Of a DNA stretch of 64,000 nucleotides, positions 1 through 9,257 are shown piece after piece. The DNA lies in assembly GCF_031202265.1 (NCBI RefSeq), contig NZ_CP100604.1:806001-870000 (forward strand), read 5' to 3'. Both the position numbers and the translations under genes were made by a program. The notes below the pieces were generated by a model. The model worked only from the letters and a program-made list of their open reading frames with translations, searched no databases and was not told the origin of the DNA. This DNA comes from Bradyrhizobium sp. Ash2021. GTDB lineage: Bacteria > Pseudomonadota > Alphaproteobacteria > Rhizobiales > Xanthobacteraceae. The stretch's first letter is position 1. Each line of letters starts with the position of its first letter.

Positions 1-396
1 CCGCTCGACGAGTTCGGCATGCCATGCCGGGTCGTGACGGCCGGCGATGCGCGACTGGAATACGAGGTTGTCCTCGACGGTCAGGCTCGGGATCAGGTTG
101 AACTGCTGAAACACCAGCCCTAAGCGATCGCGCCGCAATTCCGCGCGGCCGGCATCGCCGAGACCGGAGACGATGACGTCCGCGAGGCGGATCTCGCCGC
201 CATCGGCGGCCTCGAGTCCCGCGATCAGATGCAACAGCGTGCTCTTGCCGCTGCCGGATTCACCGGTCAGCGCGACGCTCTCTCCCGCCGCGACCGCAAG
301 ATTCACGCCGCGAAGTACGGCGATCTCCTCGCCGGCGGAGCGGTAGCTCTTGGTCAGGCCGGTGACATCAAGCACGATGGGGTTGCCGTTGGTCAT
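1..396 (-). CDS. ABC transporter ATP-binding protein, LolD/MacB type (partial)
   Basis: The first 132 residues of an ABC ATPase; the gene runs off the left edge. The translation begins MTNGNPIVLDVTGL. It has a Walker A motif, GESGSGKST, at about residues 45-53 and a Q-loop, VFQQFNLIPSLT, near residue 97. The FQQFNLIPSLTVEDN stretch is typical of the LolD/MacB/YbbA branch, which powers lipoprotein release or export rather than uptake. The signature motif and Walker B lie outside the window. Its permease should be the next gene to the left, so substrate and direction cannot be settled here. Confidence 0.9.
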   Translation of the reverse strand, partial: MTNGNPIVLDVTGLTKSYRSAGEEIAVLRGVNLAVAAGESVALTGESGSGKSTLLHLIAGLEAADGGEIRLADVIVSGLGDAGRAELRRDRLGLVFQQFNLIPSLTVEDNLVFQSRIAGRHDPAWHAELVER

Positions 397-415
397 GCGC
401 GACGAAAGCCGTGCC

Positions 416-1180
416 TCACAACGGCTTCTGGTATTTCAACACGAACTCGTCGGTAGGCACCTGCGGACGGAACACCGCCGCTTCCCTGGGATCCTCGGGA
501 TGGCGCAGGAAATCGCCCTCGGCCGCCAGCTTGAACCCGGCGGCCTCGATCTCCTGCCGCAGCGTGCTCTCCTCGATCCGGTGCAGCGTCTTGGCGACAT
601 TTGTGCCATCGCCCGGTTTTGCGGAATGGTCGGCGATGATCAGAAAACCGCCGGGTTTGAGGGCCGCGAACATCTTCTTGTTCATGACGGCGCGATCGAC
701 CTGCATATAGGTGATGTCGTGATAGGCGAAGAAGAAGGTGATCATGTCGAGGCCCGAGGCGTCGGCGGGGATCGGATCGTCAAAGTCTCGGATGACATGC
801 ACGACGTTTTTCATCGCGGGCTTCTGCGCGCGGATGTCGAACTTGTCCTTGACGAAGCGCTCGATCACGGCAGCCGAATCCTGCGCGTAGACGGTCCCGG
901 CCGGCCCGACGCTGCGCGCCAACAGCTCGGTGCTGTAGCCGGCGCTGGCTTCCATATCCAGAATCTTCATCCCGGTCTGGACGCCGGCGAAAGCCAGCAT
1001 TTTGGCCGGCTGGCGGCGCTGGTCGGCCTGGCGGTCGGCATCGGCCCGGTCGGGCGCGGCGACGATCGCCGCATAGTCCGGCGTTTTGGCGTCCTGCGCC
1101 GGCGCGGCTGTTGCGGCGAGCACGGCCAATGAAATAAACGCGCCCATGATGTTGGCGCGACGACGGACTGATCTGGCCAT
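416..1180 (-). CDS. Exported class I SAM-dependent methyltransferase-like protein
   Basis: About 254 residues. I chose the ATG at 1180 because GGGGA lies just upstream and a signal peptide follows directly (Arg-rich start, hydrophobic core, cleavage near AAPAQDA). The mature part has a Rossmann methyltransferase pattern: a degenerate motif I (ILDMEASAGYSTELLA), then LDMITFFFAYHD and LKPGGFLIIADH. It resembles the family annotated as predicted methyltransferase (COG4798). A SAM-dependent enzyme with an export signal is odd because SAM is cytoplasmic. It may bind another ligand or be membrane-tethered. The substrate is unknown. Confidence 0.8.
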   Translation of the reverse strand: MARSVRRRANIMGAFISLAVLAATAAPAQDAKTPDYAAIVAAPDRADADRQADQRRQPAKMLAFAGVQTGMKILDMEASAGYSTELLARSVGPAGTVYAQDSAAVIERFVKDKFDIRAQKPAMKNVVHVIRDFDDPIPADASGLDMITFFFAYHDITYMQVDRAVMNKKMFAALKPGGFLIIADHSAKPGDGTNVAKTLHRIEESTLRQEIEAAGFKLAAEGDFLRHPEDPREAAVFRPQVPTDEFVLKYQKPL

Positions 1181-1438
1181 GAGATTCCCCGGATGTGACG
1201 GATGGGACCATATATCAGGGCGGCCATGGCAGATCACGGGCTCAATCGCGCGGCGACGCGATCGTGATCCGCCTGCTTCCGCCAGGCGAAACAACGTCAG
1301 GCGGCATGTCGCATACAGCGCATAGTTGCAGCGCACGCGGTCCGGTCCAAATGCGCTGTTGCCTTGTCCGGAAAGCCATGGCTAGCATCGGGCCAAGCCG
1401 ATCTGACAGAGCCGGCAAAGATAATTTGGGAGCCGATC

Positions 1439-2710
1439 ATGACCGCACAACCGACGCCAAAAGGCGCCTGGAAAATCACCTTTCTGCTGTTTCTGTTCAT
1501 GCTGGTGAACTTTGCGGACAAGATCGTGGTCGGTCTTGCCGGCGTGCCGATCATGACCGAACTCAAGCTCGAGCCGGAATCCTTCGGCCTGCTCGGTTCC
1601 TCGTTCTTCTTCCTGTTCTCGATCGCGGCCATCATTGTCGGCTTCATCGTCAATCGCATCGACACCCGCTGGGTGCTGCTGGCTCTGGCGCTGATCTGGG
1701 CGCTGGCGCAATTCCCGATGGTCGGCACCATCGGCTTCACCACGCTTTTGATCTGCCGGGTGATTCTCGGCGCCGGCGAGGGCCCGGCGGCGTCGGTCGC
1801 GGCGCATGCCATCTTCAAGTGGTTTCCGGACGAGAAGCGGACCCTGCCGATTGCGATCCTGTCGCAGGGCTCGGCGTTCGGGGTGATCCTCGCAGTCCCT
1901 GCGCTGAACTGGCTGATCGTCAATTACAGCTGGCATTACGCCTTTGGTGCGCTCGGTATCGTCGGTCTGATGTGGGCGGTGGCGTGGCTGATCCTCGGCA
2001 AGGAAGGCCCACTGGTGCAGACCGCGGCGATGGCGGCCAATGAGCCGCGCATTCCCTACTTCCGGCTGTTGACCTCGCGAACCTTTGTCGGCTGTGTCGC
2101 CGCGACCTTCGGCGCCTATTGGGCGCTGTCGCTGGGGCTGACCTGGTTCACGCCCTTTATCGTCAAGGGGCTCGGCTTCTCGCAGCAGCAAGCCGGCTTC
2201 ATCTCGATCCTGCCCTGGGTGTTCGGCGCTGTGATGGTGCTGCTCACCGGCTGGATCTCGCAGCTGATGCTGGCGCGCGGCTTCACCACGCGCGGCGCCC
2301 GCGGCGTGCTGGGCGCGGTGCCGCTGATCGTCGGCGGCTTGGTCCTCTCGGTGATTCCCCATGTCGCACCCGGCGCACTGATGATCGCCCTGCTGGTGGT
2401 CGGATCAGGACTGTGCGGATCGATCTATGTGGTCTGCACGCCGATGCTCGGTGAGTTCACGCCGGTGTCGCAGCGCGGCGCGATTATCTCGATCTACGGC
2501 GCGCTCTACACGCTTGCCGGCATCCTCGCGCCCTATGTGATGGGCAGCGTGATCCAGAGCGCCGCGGCGCCGCTCGACGGCTACATGACGGGCTTCACCA
2601 TCAACGCGGTGATCCTGGTCGTGTCGGGATTGCTCGGCCTCGCGCTGCTGTGGCCGAACACCGAGCGGGCGAGGCTGACGGCCCACGCGGTGCAGCCGAA
2701 GTTTGCGTGA
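1439..2710 (+). CDS. MFS transporter (anion:cation symporter-like)
   Basis: About 423 residues with twelve hydrophobic segments and the usual two-half MFS layout. The start is the ATG at 1439, behind TTGGGAG; the upstream in-frame extension is not protein-like. The N-terminal half carries NFADKIVVGLAGVPIM and a long helix-rich stretch. The level of similarity I recognise is to the ACS (organic anion) branch. The substrate cannot be read from sequence. It stands alone between a methyltransferase on the other strand and a DUF2147 gene. A short palindrome directly follows the stop. Confidence 0.85.
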   Translation: MTAQPTPKGAWKITFLLFLFMLVNFADKIVVGLAGVPIMTELKLEPESFGLLGSSFFFLFSIAAIIVGFIVNRIDTRWVLLALALIWALAQFPMVGTIGFTTLLICRVILGAGEGPAASVAAHAIFKWFPDEKRTLPIAILSQGSAFGVILAVPALNWLIVNYSWHYAFGALGIVGLMWAVAWLILGKEGPLVQTAAMAANEPRIPYFRLLTSRTFVGCVAATFGAYWALSLGLTWFTPFIVKGLGFSQQQAGFISILPWVFGAVMVLLTGWISQLMLARGFTTRGARGVLGAVPLIVGGLVLSVIPHVAPGALMIALLVVGSGLCGSIYVVCTPMLGEFTPVSQRGAIISIYGALYTLAGILAPYVMGSVIQSAAAPLDGYMTGFTINAVILVVSGLLGLALLWPNTERARLTAHAVQPKFA

Positions 2711-2726
2711 GGGGCAACAAAACGGT

Positions 2727-2778
2727 GTGGTCCCGGCCTGGTGCGCAATTGCGCATGGGGGCCGGGACGCATAGCCAC
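2727..2778. repeat. Intergenic palindrome with GCGCAATTGCGC core
   Basis: An imperfect inverted repeat with arms TCCCGGCC and GGCCGGGA around GTGCGCAATTGCGC. It sits just after the MFS stop. The same core recurs at about 20635 and a related GTGCAATTGCAC at about 33422, so it is a dispersed element. It could also act as a terminator. Confidence 0.55.
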
Positions 2779-2813
2779 CTCGAACTGCTCGGCGTCGCCG
2801 GTGCGGTGTCGGT

Positions 2814-3191
2814 CTAAGATATCTTTTTCCAGTTCACCGACTTGCAAATCAAGCCGCCGACCATGCAGCCCGAGGTGTTGAGGCCAGATCCTTCGATCGA
2901 CATTTTGCCTGAATAGACCGACCCGCTGTCAGGACTTGCGGCCTTTCCAGTCCAGGAATTGACCCCATTGGGCCGCATCTCAAAGAACAGGCGCTGCCCG
3001 ACTTTGGCTTTCGAATCCGAACCGGGCTTTACCCACACGATGTTTCCGCAGATCGCATCGCCACACGGTTCAAACTTGACTTGCAGGGCACCATTGTCGC
3101 GTAGCCAGGTGCCAAAAATATCGTCCGCGAGGCTGGGGCTGGTGGTCAGCAGGAATGTGGACAAAGCCAGGCTGAGGCGCACAAATCTCAT
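2814..3191 (-). CDS. DUF2147 family secreted protein
   Basis: About 125 residues. The ATG at 3191 is chosen because AAGGAG precedes it at good spacing and it opens a clear signal peptide (MRFVRLSLALSTFLLTTSPSLA). The mature part has the DUF2147 pattern: IFGTWLRDNGALQVKFEPCGDAICGNIVWVKPG near the start, then GLNTSGCMVGG and KSVNWKKIS at the end. DUF2147 proteins are small exported beta-barrel-like domains of unknown role. The four cysteines probably form two disulfides. It lies just downstream of the lipoprotein gene on the same strand. Confidence 0.85.
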   Translation of the reverse strand: MRFVRLSLALSTFLLTTSPSLADDIFGTWLRDNGALQVKFEPCGDAICGNIVWVKPGSDSKAKVGQRLFFEMRPNGVNSWTGKAASPDSGSVYSGKMSIEGSGLNTSGCMVGGLICKSVNWKKIS

Positions 3192-3219
3192 CACATTCTC
3201 CTTACGTTGATGCTTCGGG

Positions 3220-3981
3220 TTAGCGGACATCTGCCAGATGCATGTCGCTCAGGGTTGTCGAGAGGCTGCGTGCGACAAGGTCCGCTATCGCTGCGCGCAG
3301 CTTCTCGTTCTCGGCGGGATTGCCGACGCTGGTCGCGAAACTTTCATCGATCATTCGGGTGGGGCCGGCGATCCTGACCTGTCCCCCATCGTCCAATGGC
3401 GGTGCGGCCATCTTTTCGATGACGTCGAAGGTCTTTCCGTCGAACACTCTGATTTCGTAGAGCGCGTGGACCTGGCGGTAGGATTCCATCACCGTGCCGT
3501 ATGTGATGAAACCTATCCCTTCGACCTTTCGTGCGCCGCCACCAAAGCTCGATTTTGCCTTGGTAATGACGATGTAGGCATCGAGTCCCTGGGGAGACAC
3601 TTCGGTCTGAACGAGCTTCTTGAATGGATCGCTGCGTACGAGGTTGACGGGCGCAACCGGGGAATCCTTGATGGCGGTAAAGGCGGCGCGGTTGTAACTG
3701 ACCGGCTGCACCTGAAAGCGTCCGTTCAAGGCCGTCGTTGCCTGCTGGACGATCAGGTCATCGAGGCCCCAGGAGGCGATCGGAAAGCTTTGTCTTCGGT
3801 TGTTCAGCCCGGTTAGTCCTCCTTTCGCGAAGGTGATTTCATCTCCGACCGCCGAGATGATGCCGACGGTCTTGACGGCCTGCAGCTTCGTCTCGCGGGT
3901 TTCGAACGCCGCGCAAGCGCTGACGCTGACCGCAATTAGAACAACCGTCGCGAAGCGGACGCATCGAATGCTGCGGCACAT
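3220..3981 (-). CDS. Predicted lipoprotein of unknown function
   Basis: About 253 residues. The ATG at 3981, preceded by AGGGA, starts 8 bases after the mipA stop; the longer in-frame start would overlap mipA. The N-terminus has a hydrophobic stretch followed by a lipobox-like VSAC at about residue 23, so lipid anchoring is likely. I recognise no catalytic motif. The body (VKTVGIISAVGDEITFAKGG) is typical of proteobacterial lipoproteins of unknown function. The tight spacing implies cotranscription with the mipA/ompV-like gene, so it may serve the same envelope process. Confidence 0.75.
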   Translation of the reverse strand: MCRSIRCVRFATVVLIAVSVSACAAFETRETKLQAVKTVGIISAVGDEITFAKGGLTGLNNRRQSFPIASWGLDDLIVQQATTALNGRFQVQPVSYNRAAFTAIKDSPVAPVNLVRSDPFKKLVQTEVSPQGLDAYIVITKAKSSFGGGARKVEGIGFITYGTVMESYRQVHALYEIRVFDGKTFDVIEKMAAPPLDDGGQVRIAGPTRMIDESFATSVGNPAENEKLRAAIADLVARSLSTTLSDMHLADVR

Positions 3982-3988
3982 GGCGTCC

Positions 3989-4909
3989 CTATCGGATCTT
4001 GATGTCGAACGCATAGGAGGCGCCGATGCCGACCGTGGTTTGGTTCGGGGAACCCCGAAGCGTCACCAGCGGGCTCTTCGCCGCGTCACCGAGCAGCCGC
4101 TCATATTCGACATAGGCGTGAACTTCCCATTGCGGATTGATCCGATAGGATACTTGGGCGCCGGCGCCGACCGAGTGCGCGCCGCCCTTGGCGTCGAAGG
4201 CCGGCAACCCTGTCGCCATCGCCTGCACGGCATCGATACCAAAATAGGGCGAGGTCGCCTTGGTGCTTTCCCATGTGAAGCGTGGGCCGGCCGACAAGGT
4301 GAGACGCTGGATGACCGGGACAATGACATCCGCCGACAGATCGGCCACGACGCCGTGATGGCCGCCAATGCCCTGGCGGAGTTCGCCGCGGGTGCGGAAC
4401 CAGTCGACCGGATAGTATTCGACGAAGCCGCCGAGCTCGACCGTGGTTTTGACGTCACCGAGGCCATTCAGCTCCGAATAGCTGCTGGCTTTCCGTGATG
4501 ACACGAACTTGCCGGCGGGGCCGGCCCGAAGGTCGCCGAAGTCGATCACCGCGATGCTTGCGCTGTCGCGGGGCCCGCGAAACTGCTCGGTCGAGCCGGC
4601 GCGACGGATGGAAAAAATCGGGACCGGGCTGAGCATGCTCCGGTTGGCGCCCTCGAAATCCGGTTTGTATTCGCCCCCTGCGCCGACCATGACCGTCCAG
4701 GTGCCGGACACCGGCGGCAGAACCGGCAATTCAAACGGAGGGGCCGGCAAGGTGAGTAAAGGCTCCGCCGCCGTTGCAACAGACGGTGCCAGCATCAGAG
4801 CCATCAAGGCGATGCGGAGAACGTCGCGCCGCCGGGTGCCAGGTCGAGCCGCATCGGTGTTATCCGCATGCCGTCGGCTGCGATCATTGGTCGGGGCTGT
4901 CTTGCGCAT
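3989..4909 (-). CDS. MipA/OmpV family outer membrane protein
   Basis: About 306 residues as drawn. An alternating beta-barrel pattern begins after a signal peptide ending near SVATAAEP. The opening strand TWTVMVGAGGEYKPDFEGANR and the SPVPIFSIRR stretch are characteristic of MipA/OmpV, and the last strand (VGIGASYAFDIKIR) ends close to an outer-membrane C-terminus. The ATG at 4909 has no good ribosome site and gives a long Arg-rich leader, so the true start may be nearer the hydrophobic core. It is divergent from a two-component system, which may control it (inference). Confidence 0.8.
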   Translation of the reverse strand: MRKTAPTNDRSRRHADNTDAARPGTRRRDVLRIALMALMLAPSVATAAEPLLTLPAPPFELPVLPPVSGTWTVMVGAGGEYKPDFEGANRSMLSPVPIFSIRRAGSTEQFRGPRDSASIAVIDFGDLRAGPAGKFVSSRKASSYSELNGLGDVKTTVELGGFVEYYPVDWFRTRGELRQGIGGHHGVVADLSADVIVPVIQRLTLSAGPRFTWESTKATSPYFGIDAVQAMATGLPAFDAKGGAHSVGAGAQVSYRINPQWEVHAYVEYERLLGDAAKSPLVTLRGSPNQTTVGIGASYAFDIKIR

Positions 4910-5430
4910 TTTGATTTACCGGCGGCAGGACTGATTGAACTGGTTTTTGTCGGTCGTTTGCGACCGAAGCTTGTTCCGAACTCTGCCGCTTGTTTCCGAA
5001 TGTTACCGGAGCAGAAGCGCCGCCTTGCACGTCGGTCACGGCACGTGGTTCTTCGCGGATTGCCGGGCCGTTTGCGCCACAGCCAGGGCAAGAGGTTGAT
5101 CGAGCGCAATCGCGGCGGGCGCGTCGTCGTGACCGCCGCATAGGCTGAGAAACAGTTTGACGAGAACCCAGATCGCAACCCGCTTTCGCTTTCCGCTAAG
5201 ATTAGGCATGATGATTTCTCGTCTTCGCGCCCCAGCGAGGCATCCGATGTCGTGAAGCCTTAGCCCCCGGCGAGTTCCAAATTGGGGCCATCGATGTCCG
5301 AACGTTGCGACGGCACCGCCGCCATGTGTCTCAATGTTGCTGGAAAGGTCGATTTGACTGCTCCGTCGTTGAACCACCGGGGCAAGTGCTCTATTCGATC
5401 CAGACCGGGTCAGCGAAGGGATGCGAACGC
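4910..5430. other. Long intergenic region between mipA and the response regulator
   Basis: A 521-base divergent region. It must hold both promoters, but I could not identify -35/-10 pairs with confidence. A minus-strand frame of 57 codons (5209 to 5036) begins with a basic and then hydrophobic segment (KRKRVAIWVLVKLFLSL), and another frame continues to 4884. Neither has a convincing ribosome site, so I do not call a gene. Confidence 0.4.
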
Positions 5431-6153
5431 GTGCACGTCGAACCGCACATCCTGATTGTCGATGATGACCTTCAGATTCGAAAGCTGCTTGGCCGCTATC
5501 TGGTCGAGCAGGGCTTTCGCGTCACGCTCGCGTCCGACAAGCGAACCCTTCACGCCGCGCTGGAGTCGAACGACATCAAGCTGATCGTGCTGGATGTGAT
5601 GTTGCCGGACGGATCAGGCCTCGACATCTGCCGGGATATACGCGGTGAGAACTCGCCCATTCCGATCATCCTTCTCACCGCGCTCAAGGAAGACGTCGAC
5701 CGGATCATTGGTCTTGAGATTGGCGCTGATGATTATCTCGGCAAGCCGTTCAATCCGCGCGAACTCGCAGCCCGCATCCGCGCGGTGCTTCGTCGCCACA
5801 ATGACGTGGGGCGGACGGTGCATGCTCCCCAGGAATACCGGTTCGAAGGTTTTGCGTTACAACCCGGGTTGCGGCGGGTCGTCAAGTCGGGCGGCGAACT
5901 CTTGGACCTGACCTCGGCCGAATTCGATCTTTTGCTTGCGTTGGTCGCGAAGTGCGGCCGGACGCTTTCGCGCGAGTATCTGCTGGACGCCACCAAGCGG
6001 GGTGACGGCGACGTTTTCGACCGGTCCATCGACGTGTTGCTCAGCCGGGTTCGCCGCAAGCTCGGCGACAATGAATTCCAGCTGATCAAGACGGTGCGAA
6101 ACGGCGGCTACGTATTTACCGCCCATGTTGAGAAGATTGGGGCCGGCGAATGA
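5431..6153 (+). CDS. OmpR/PhoB-family response regulator
   Basis: About 240 residues from the GTG at 5431, which has AAGGG ten bases upstream; the longer in-frame extension is not receiver-like. The receiver domain is complete: acidic pocket DDD at 11-13, phosphoacceptor Asp55 in VLDVMLPDG, the conserved Thr in LLTA and Lys105 in LGKPF. A winged-helix DNA-binding domain follows (SAEFDLLLALV, RSIDVLLSRVRRKLGD, TVRNGGYVF). Its stop overlaps the start of the next gene by four bases (ATGA), so it is translationally coupled to its kinase. Candidate targets are its own promoter and the divergent mipA gene. Confidence 0.93.
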   Translation: MHVEPHILIVDDDLQIRKLLGRYLVEQGFRVTLASDKRTLHAALESNDIKLIVLDVMLPDGSGLDICRDIRGENSPIPIILLTALKEDVDRIIGLEIGADDYLGKPFNPRELAARIRAVLRRHNDVGRTVHAPQEYRFEGFALQPGLRRVVKSGGELLDLTSAEFDLLLALVAKCGRTLSREYLLDATKRGDGDVFDRSIDVLLSRVRRKLGDNEFQLIKTVRNGGYVFTAHVEKIGAGE

Positions 6154-7406
6154 ATTCTCTGCGGGCTCGCGTCGTCGTTACGCTCGTCGCGTCGATCATC
6201 TGCGTTGTCGTAATGGCGACCGCAACCCTATTTTTGGCACGGCAGGGGCATATACAAAAGGAACAGGGGGATTACGCCCGACTGGTTTCCGAGGCGATCC
6301 TGCTGATCGCACCACTGTTCGGTAACGACGAAAACGACAGGCTCTCGCATTTGGGATCGGGCCCTGCTCCAGGTCAGCCGCGCCCGGAACTGACGAACCT
6401 GCTGCAATCTCAATTGCGCAGCGCCGGATCCGATCTCGAGGTCGTTGTAACGCAGCCCGCCGCGACCGCCCACCCGTTTGTGTCAATCAAATTGAAATCG
6501 GGTTGGCTGGCACTTCCAGTCCCGGAGCGCCGTCGCCCGGAATTTCTGTTCGCGCTCGCCGGCTGGTTCCTGCTGGTCGCGCTCGGAACAGTTTGTGTGG
6601 CGCTGTGGTTTGCCCACCGCATCACGCGCCATCTTGCGGTTCTGGAACGCGTAGCGGCAACGATCGACGCCGACGGCGTTGTTCCGCGATTGCCGGAAAG
6701 CGGACCGGCCGAACTGAGGGCGACCGCGCGCGCGCTCAATACCATGACGGCCAGGCTGAAGAACGCTGCCGAAAGCCGGATGCGACTGGTCGCGGCCGCA
6801 GGGCACGATCTGCGTACGCCGATGACCAGAATGCGGCTGCGAGCCGAATTTCTTGACGACGAGGAAGATCGCGCGATGTGGCTGGACGATCTGCAGGAAC
6901 TTGACCGTATCGCGGATAGCGCAATTCAGCTCGTGCGCGAGGAAACACAGCGGGAAAGAAGTCAGTTACTCCGGGTCGATCAAGTCATCACGGAAATCTG
7001 CAGGGATCTCGCGTCGATGAAGGCGTCGGTGACGATCATGAAAATGGAGGCGGTGACAATTTCATCGGCGCCGTTGGCACTGACGCGTGCCGTCAGAAAT
7101 CTGGTCATCAATGCGGCAACGCATGGCGGGGGCGCTTTTGTCACCGTTGGTCTGGAAAACAACAGCACCGCCTTGATCACAATCGATGATGAAGGACCCG
7201 GCATTCCCGAGCAAAGCATGTCACGCGTATTCGAGCCATTCTTCCGGGTTGATCCGGGGCGGCGGAAGTCCGGCCCCGGGGCAGGTCTCGGACTGGCGAT
7301 TGCCAAGGAGATTGTTGAACGTCACGGCGGGAGGCTGACGCTGCAGAACCGGTCACCCAAAGGACTTCGGCAGAAAATAATTTTTCCCGCGTGTTTTGCC
7401 CAGTGA
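6150..7406 (+). CDS. Membrane sensor histidine kinase
   Basis: About 418 residues. A transmembrane helix spans residues 8-30, a periplasmic stretch of about 105 residues follows, and a second helix lies at 133-154. A HAMP domain comes next, then HisKA with His219 in AAGHDLRTP, and an ATPase domain with the N-box [12 protein letters not shown], the G1 box DEGPGIPE and the G2 box [14 protein letters not shown]. This is an EnvZ/RstB-like architecture and the cognate partner of the regulator it overlaps. The short periplasmic loop suggests sensing of an envelope condition or small ligand; the signal is unknown. Confidence 0.93.
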   Translation: MNSLRARVVVTLVASIICVVVMATATLFLARQGHIQKEQGDYARLVSEAILLIAPLFGNDENDRLSHLGSGPAPGQPRPELTNLLQSQLRSAGSDLEVVVTQPAATAHPFVSIKLKSGWLALPVPERRRPEFLFALAGWFLLVALGTVCVALWFAHRITRHLAVLERVAATIDADGVVPRLPESGPAELRATARALNTMTARLKNAAESRMRLVAAAGHDLRTPMTRMRLRAEFLDDEEDRAMWLDDLQELDRIADSAIQLVREETQRERSQLLRVDQVITEICRDLASMKASVTIMKMEAVTISSAPLALTRAVRNLVINAATHGGGAFVTVGLENNSTALITIDDEGPGIPEQSMSRVFEPFFRVDPGRRKSGPGAGLGLAIAKEIVERHGGRLTLQNRSPKGLRQKIIFPACFAQ

Positions 7407-7435
7407 ACGAACGCCGGGACGACGCAGAGATGCGA

Positions 7436-9178
7436 TTAGCTCGCCGCCGCGCCGAACTTCGGCAGGGTGCCCTGGGCGCCGCGCACGAGCTTGCCCGGGT
7501 GCGCGCCGGTGGACTTGCCGCCGCGTTGCGTCACCACGCCTGACACGATGGTGGCGTCGTAGCCGTCGACCTGCTGCAGCAGGCGGCGGCCGCCGACCGG
7601 AAGGTCGTAATGCACCTTTGGCGGATGCAAATGCAGCCGGTCGTAGTCGATGACGTTGACGTCGGCCTTGAAGCCCGGCGCGATCACGCCGCGGTCGTAG
7701 AGGCCGACCGACAGCGCGGTCTTGCGCGACTGCGCCGCCACCACGAACGGGATCGACAGCTTTTCGCCGCGGGTGCGGTCGCGCGTCCAGTGCGTCAACA
7801 GATAGGTCGGGAAGCTGGCGTCGCAGATGATGCCGCAATGCGCGCCGCCGTCGCTGAGGCCCGGAACTGAATTCGGATCGCGCAGCATCTCGCGCGTCGC
7901 ATCGAGATTGCCGTCGGCGTAATTGAGGAACGGCACATACAGCATGCCGCGTCCTTCATCCGTCAGCATTGCGTCATAGGCGAGTGCTTCCGGCTGCTGG
8001 CCCTGGCGGCGGGCCTGCGCACCCAAAGTGTTTTCCGGCGGCTGTTCGTAATCAGGCGGATTGCCGAGCAGATACATCTTGTCGTAGTTCGGCCGGAAGA
8101 ACAGCGGATCGTCGGTCGCAGTCGCGTGCTCGCTCAGGATCGCGGCGCGCACCTCGGACTGACGCAGCCGCTTGAGTCGCTCGGCCAGCGGCAAATGGGC
8201 GATCGCCTTGTAGCTCGGATGGGTCTGGAACGGGTTGCGCGACAGTTCCAGCCCGAGCATCAGCCCGACCGGGCGCGCGGCGATCTGCGCCGTGATCGAC
8301 AGGCCGCGCTTCGACGCGTCGCCGATGATGTCGAGCGTCTGGCGCCAGCGCTGCGGCGCCTTGTCGTTCTGCGTGATCGAGAATGAAACCGGGATCCTGG
8401 TGTTCTCGGCCACCCGCAGCATCATCGGCAGATCTTCGTTGATGGTGGAGAGATCAAGCACGAACTGGAACACGCTGCGGCCGACGCCATGCATGGCGCC
8501 GGCGATTGCGGTCAGTTCGTCCTCGCCGGCCTTCAGCGTCGGCGTGTAATCGCCGGTCGAGGTGCGGTGGTTCAGGGTGCGCGAGGTCGAAAAGCCGAGC
8601 GCGCCGGCGCGGACGGCGTCACCCGCCAACGCCGCCATCGCCTTGTTGTCTTCCGGCGTCGACGGATCGCGGCGCGCGCCGCGCTCGCCCATCACATAGA
8701 CGCGCAACGCCGCATGCGGCAATTGCGCGCCGATATCCATGTCGAAATTACGCTTCGACAGCCATTCCATGTAATCGGGAAAGCTTTCCCAGGCCCAGGG
8801 GATGCCGGCGCTCAAGACCGGCTCCGGGATATCCTCGACGCCTTCCATCAACTGGATCAGCCTGACGTGATCGGACGGCCGGCACGGTGCAAAACCGACG
8901 CCGCAATTGCCCATGATCGCGGTGGTGACGCCGTTCTGCGAAGAGGGCGTGATGTCGTGGCTCCAGGTGACCTGGCCGTCATAATGGGTGTGGACGTCGA
9001 CAAAGCCCGGTGTGACCAGCTTGCCCTTGGCGTCGATCTCGTCTCTGCCCTTGCCCGAAACCTTGCCGACTTCGGTAATGCGGCCGCCAGTGATGGCGAC
9101 ATCCGCCTCATAGAGGTCTCCGCCCTTGCCATCGGCAATATTGCCGCCGCGGATGACGAGATCAGGGGTAGAGGCCAT
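7436..9178 (-). CDS. N-acyl-D-amino-acid deacylase-like amidohydrolase
   Basis: About 580 residues, an amidohydrolase-superfamily enzyme. The N-terminal small beta domain (PDLVIRGGNIADG) leads to the metal site VDVHTHYDGQ (His63 and His65). NGVTTAIMGNCGVGFAPCRP is the hallmark of the D-aminoacylase branch, and LSDGGAHCG near residue 445 gives the conserved Asp/His region. Members hydrolyse N-acyl-D-amino acids or related N-acyl amides. Exact substrate is unknown. It converges with the kinase gene and lies downstream of an MFS gene on the same strand, which may import the substrate (inference). Confidence 0.85.
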   Translation of the reverse strand: MASTPDLVIRGGNIADGKGGDLYEADVAITGGRITEVGKVSGKGRDEIDAKGKLVTPGFVDVHTHYDGQVTWSHDITPSSQNGVTTAIMGNCGVGFAPCRPSDHVRLIQLMEGVEDIPEPVLSAGIPWAWESFPDYMEWLSKRNFDMDIGAQLPHAALRVYVMGERGARRDPSTPEDNKAMAALAGDAVRAGALGFSTSRTLNHRTSTGDYTPTLKAGEDELTAIAGAMHGVGRSVFQFVLDLSTINEDLPMMLRVAENTRIPVSFSITQNDKAPQRWRQTLDIIGDASKRGLSITAQIAARPVGLMLGLELSRNPFQTHPSYKAIAHLPLAERLKRLRQSEVRAAILSEHATATDDPLFFRPNYDKMYLLGNPPDYEQPPENTLGAQARRQGQQPEALAYDAMLTDEGRGMLYVPFLNYADGNLDATREMLRDPNSVPGLSDGGAHCGIICDASFPTYLLTHWTRDRTRGEKLSIPFVVAAQSRKTALSVGLYDRGVIAPGFKADVNVIDYDRLHLHPPKVHYDLPVGGRRLLQQVDGYDATIVSGVVTQRGGKSTGAHPGKLVRGAQGTLPKFGAAAS

Positions 9179-9257
9179 GGCGATTCATCCCGGGTTGAAA
9201 TTTTATTGCCCGCATCATCGGCGATCCCGCCCTGCAGTCAACCGCCGGGATTGAGGT

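Noticed and set aside
350..1132. Plus-strand open frame of 260 codons over the exported methyltransferase gene
   Set aside because: It has no ribosome site or domain pattern and lies antisense to a gene with a clear signal peptide and methyltransferase fold. High GC content makes such long shadow frames common.
5036..5209. Small minus-strand frame in the mipA/regulator intergenic region
   Set aside because: The N-terminus looks membrane-like, but there is no ribosome site and the rest has no family; the frame changes to another open frame without evidence for a real frameshift.
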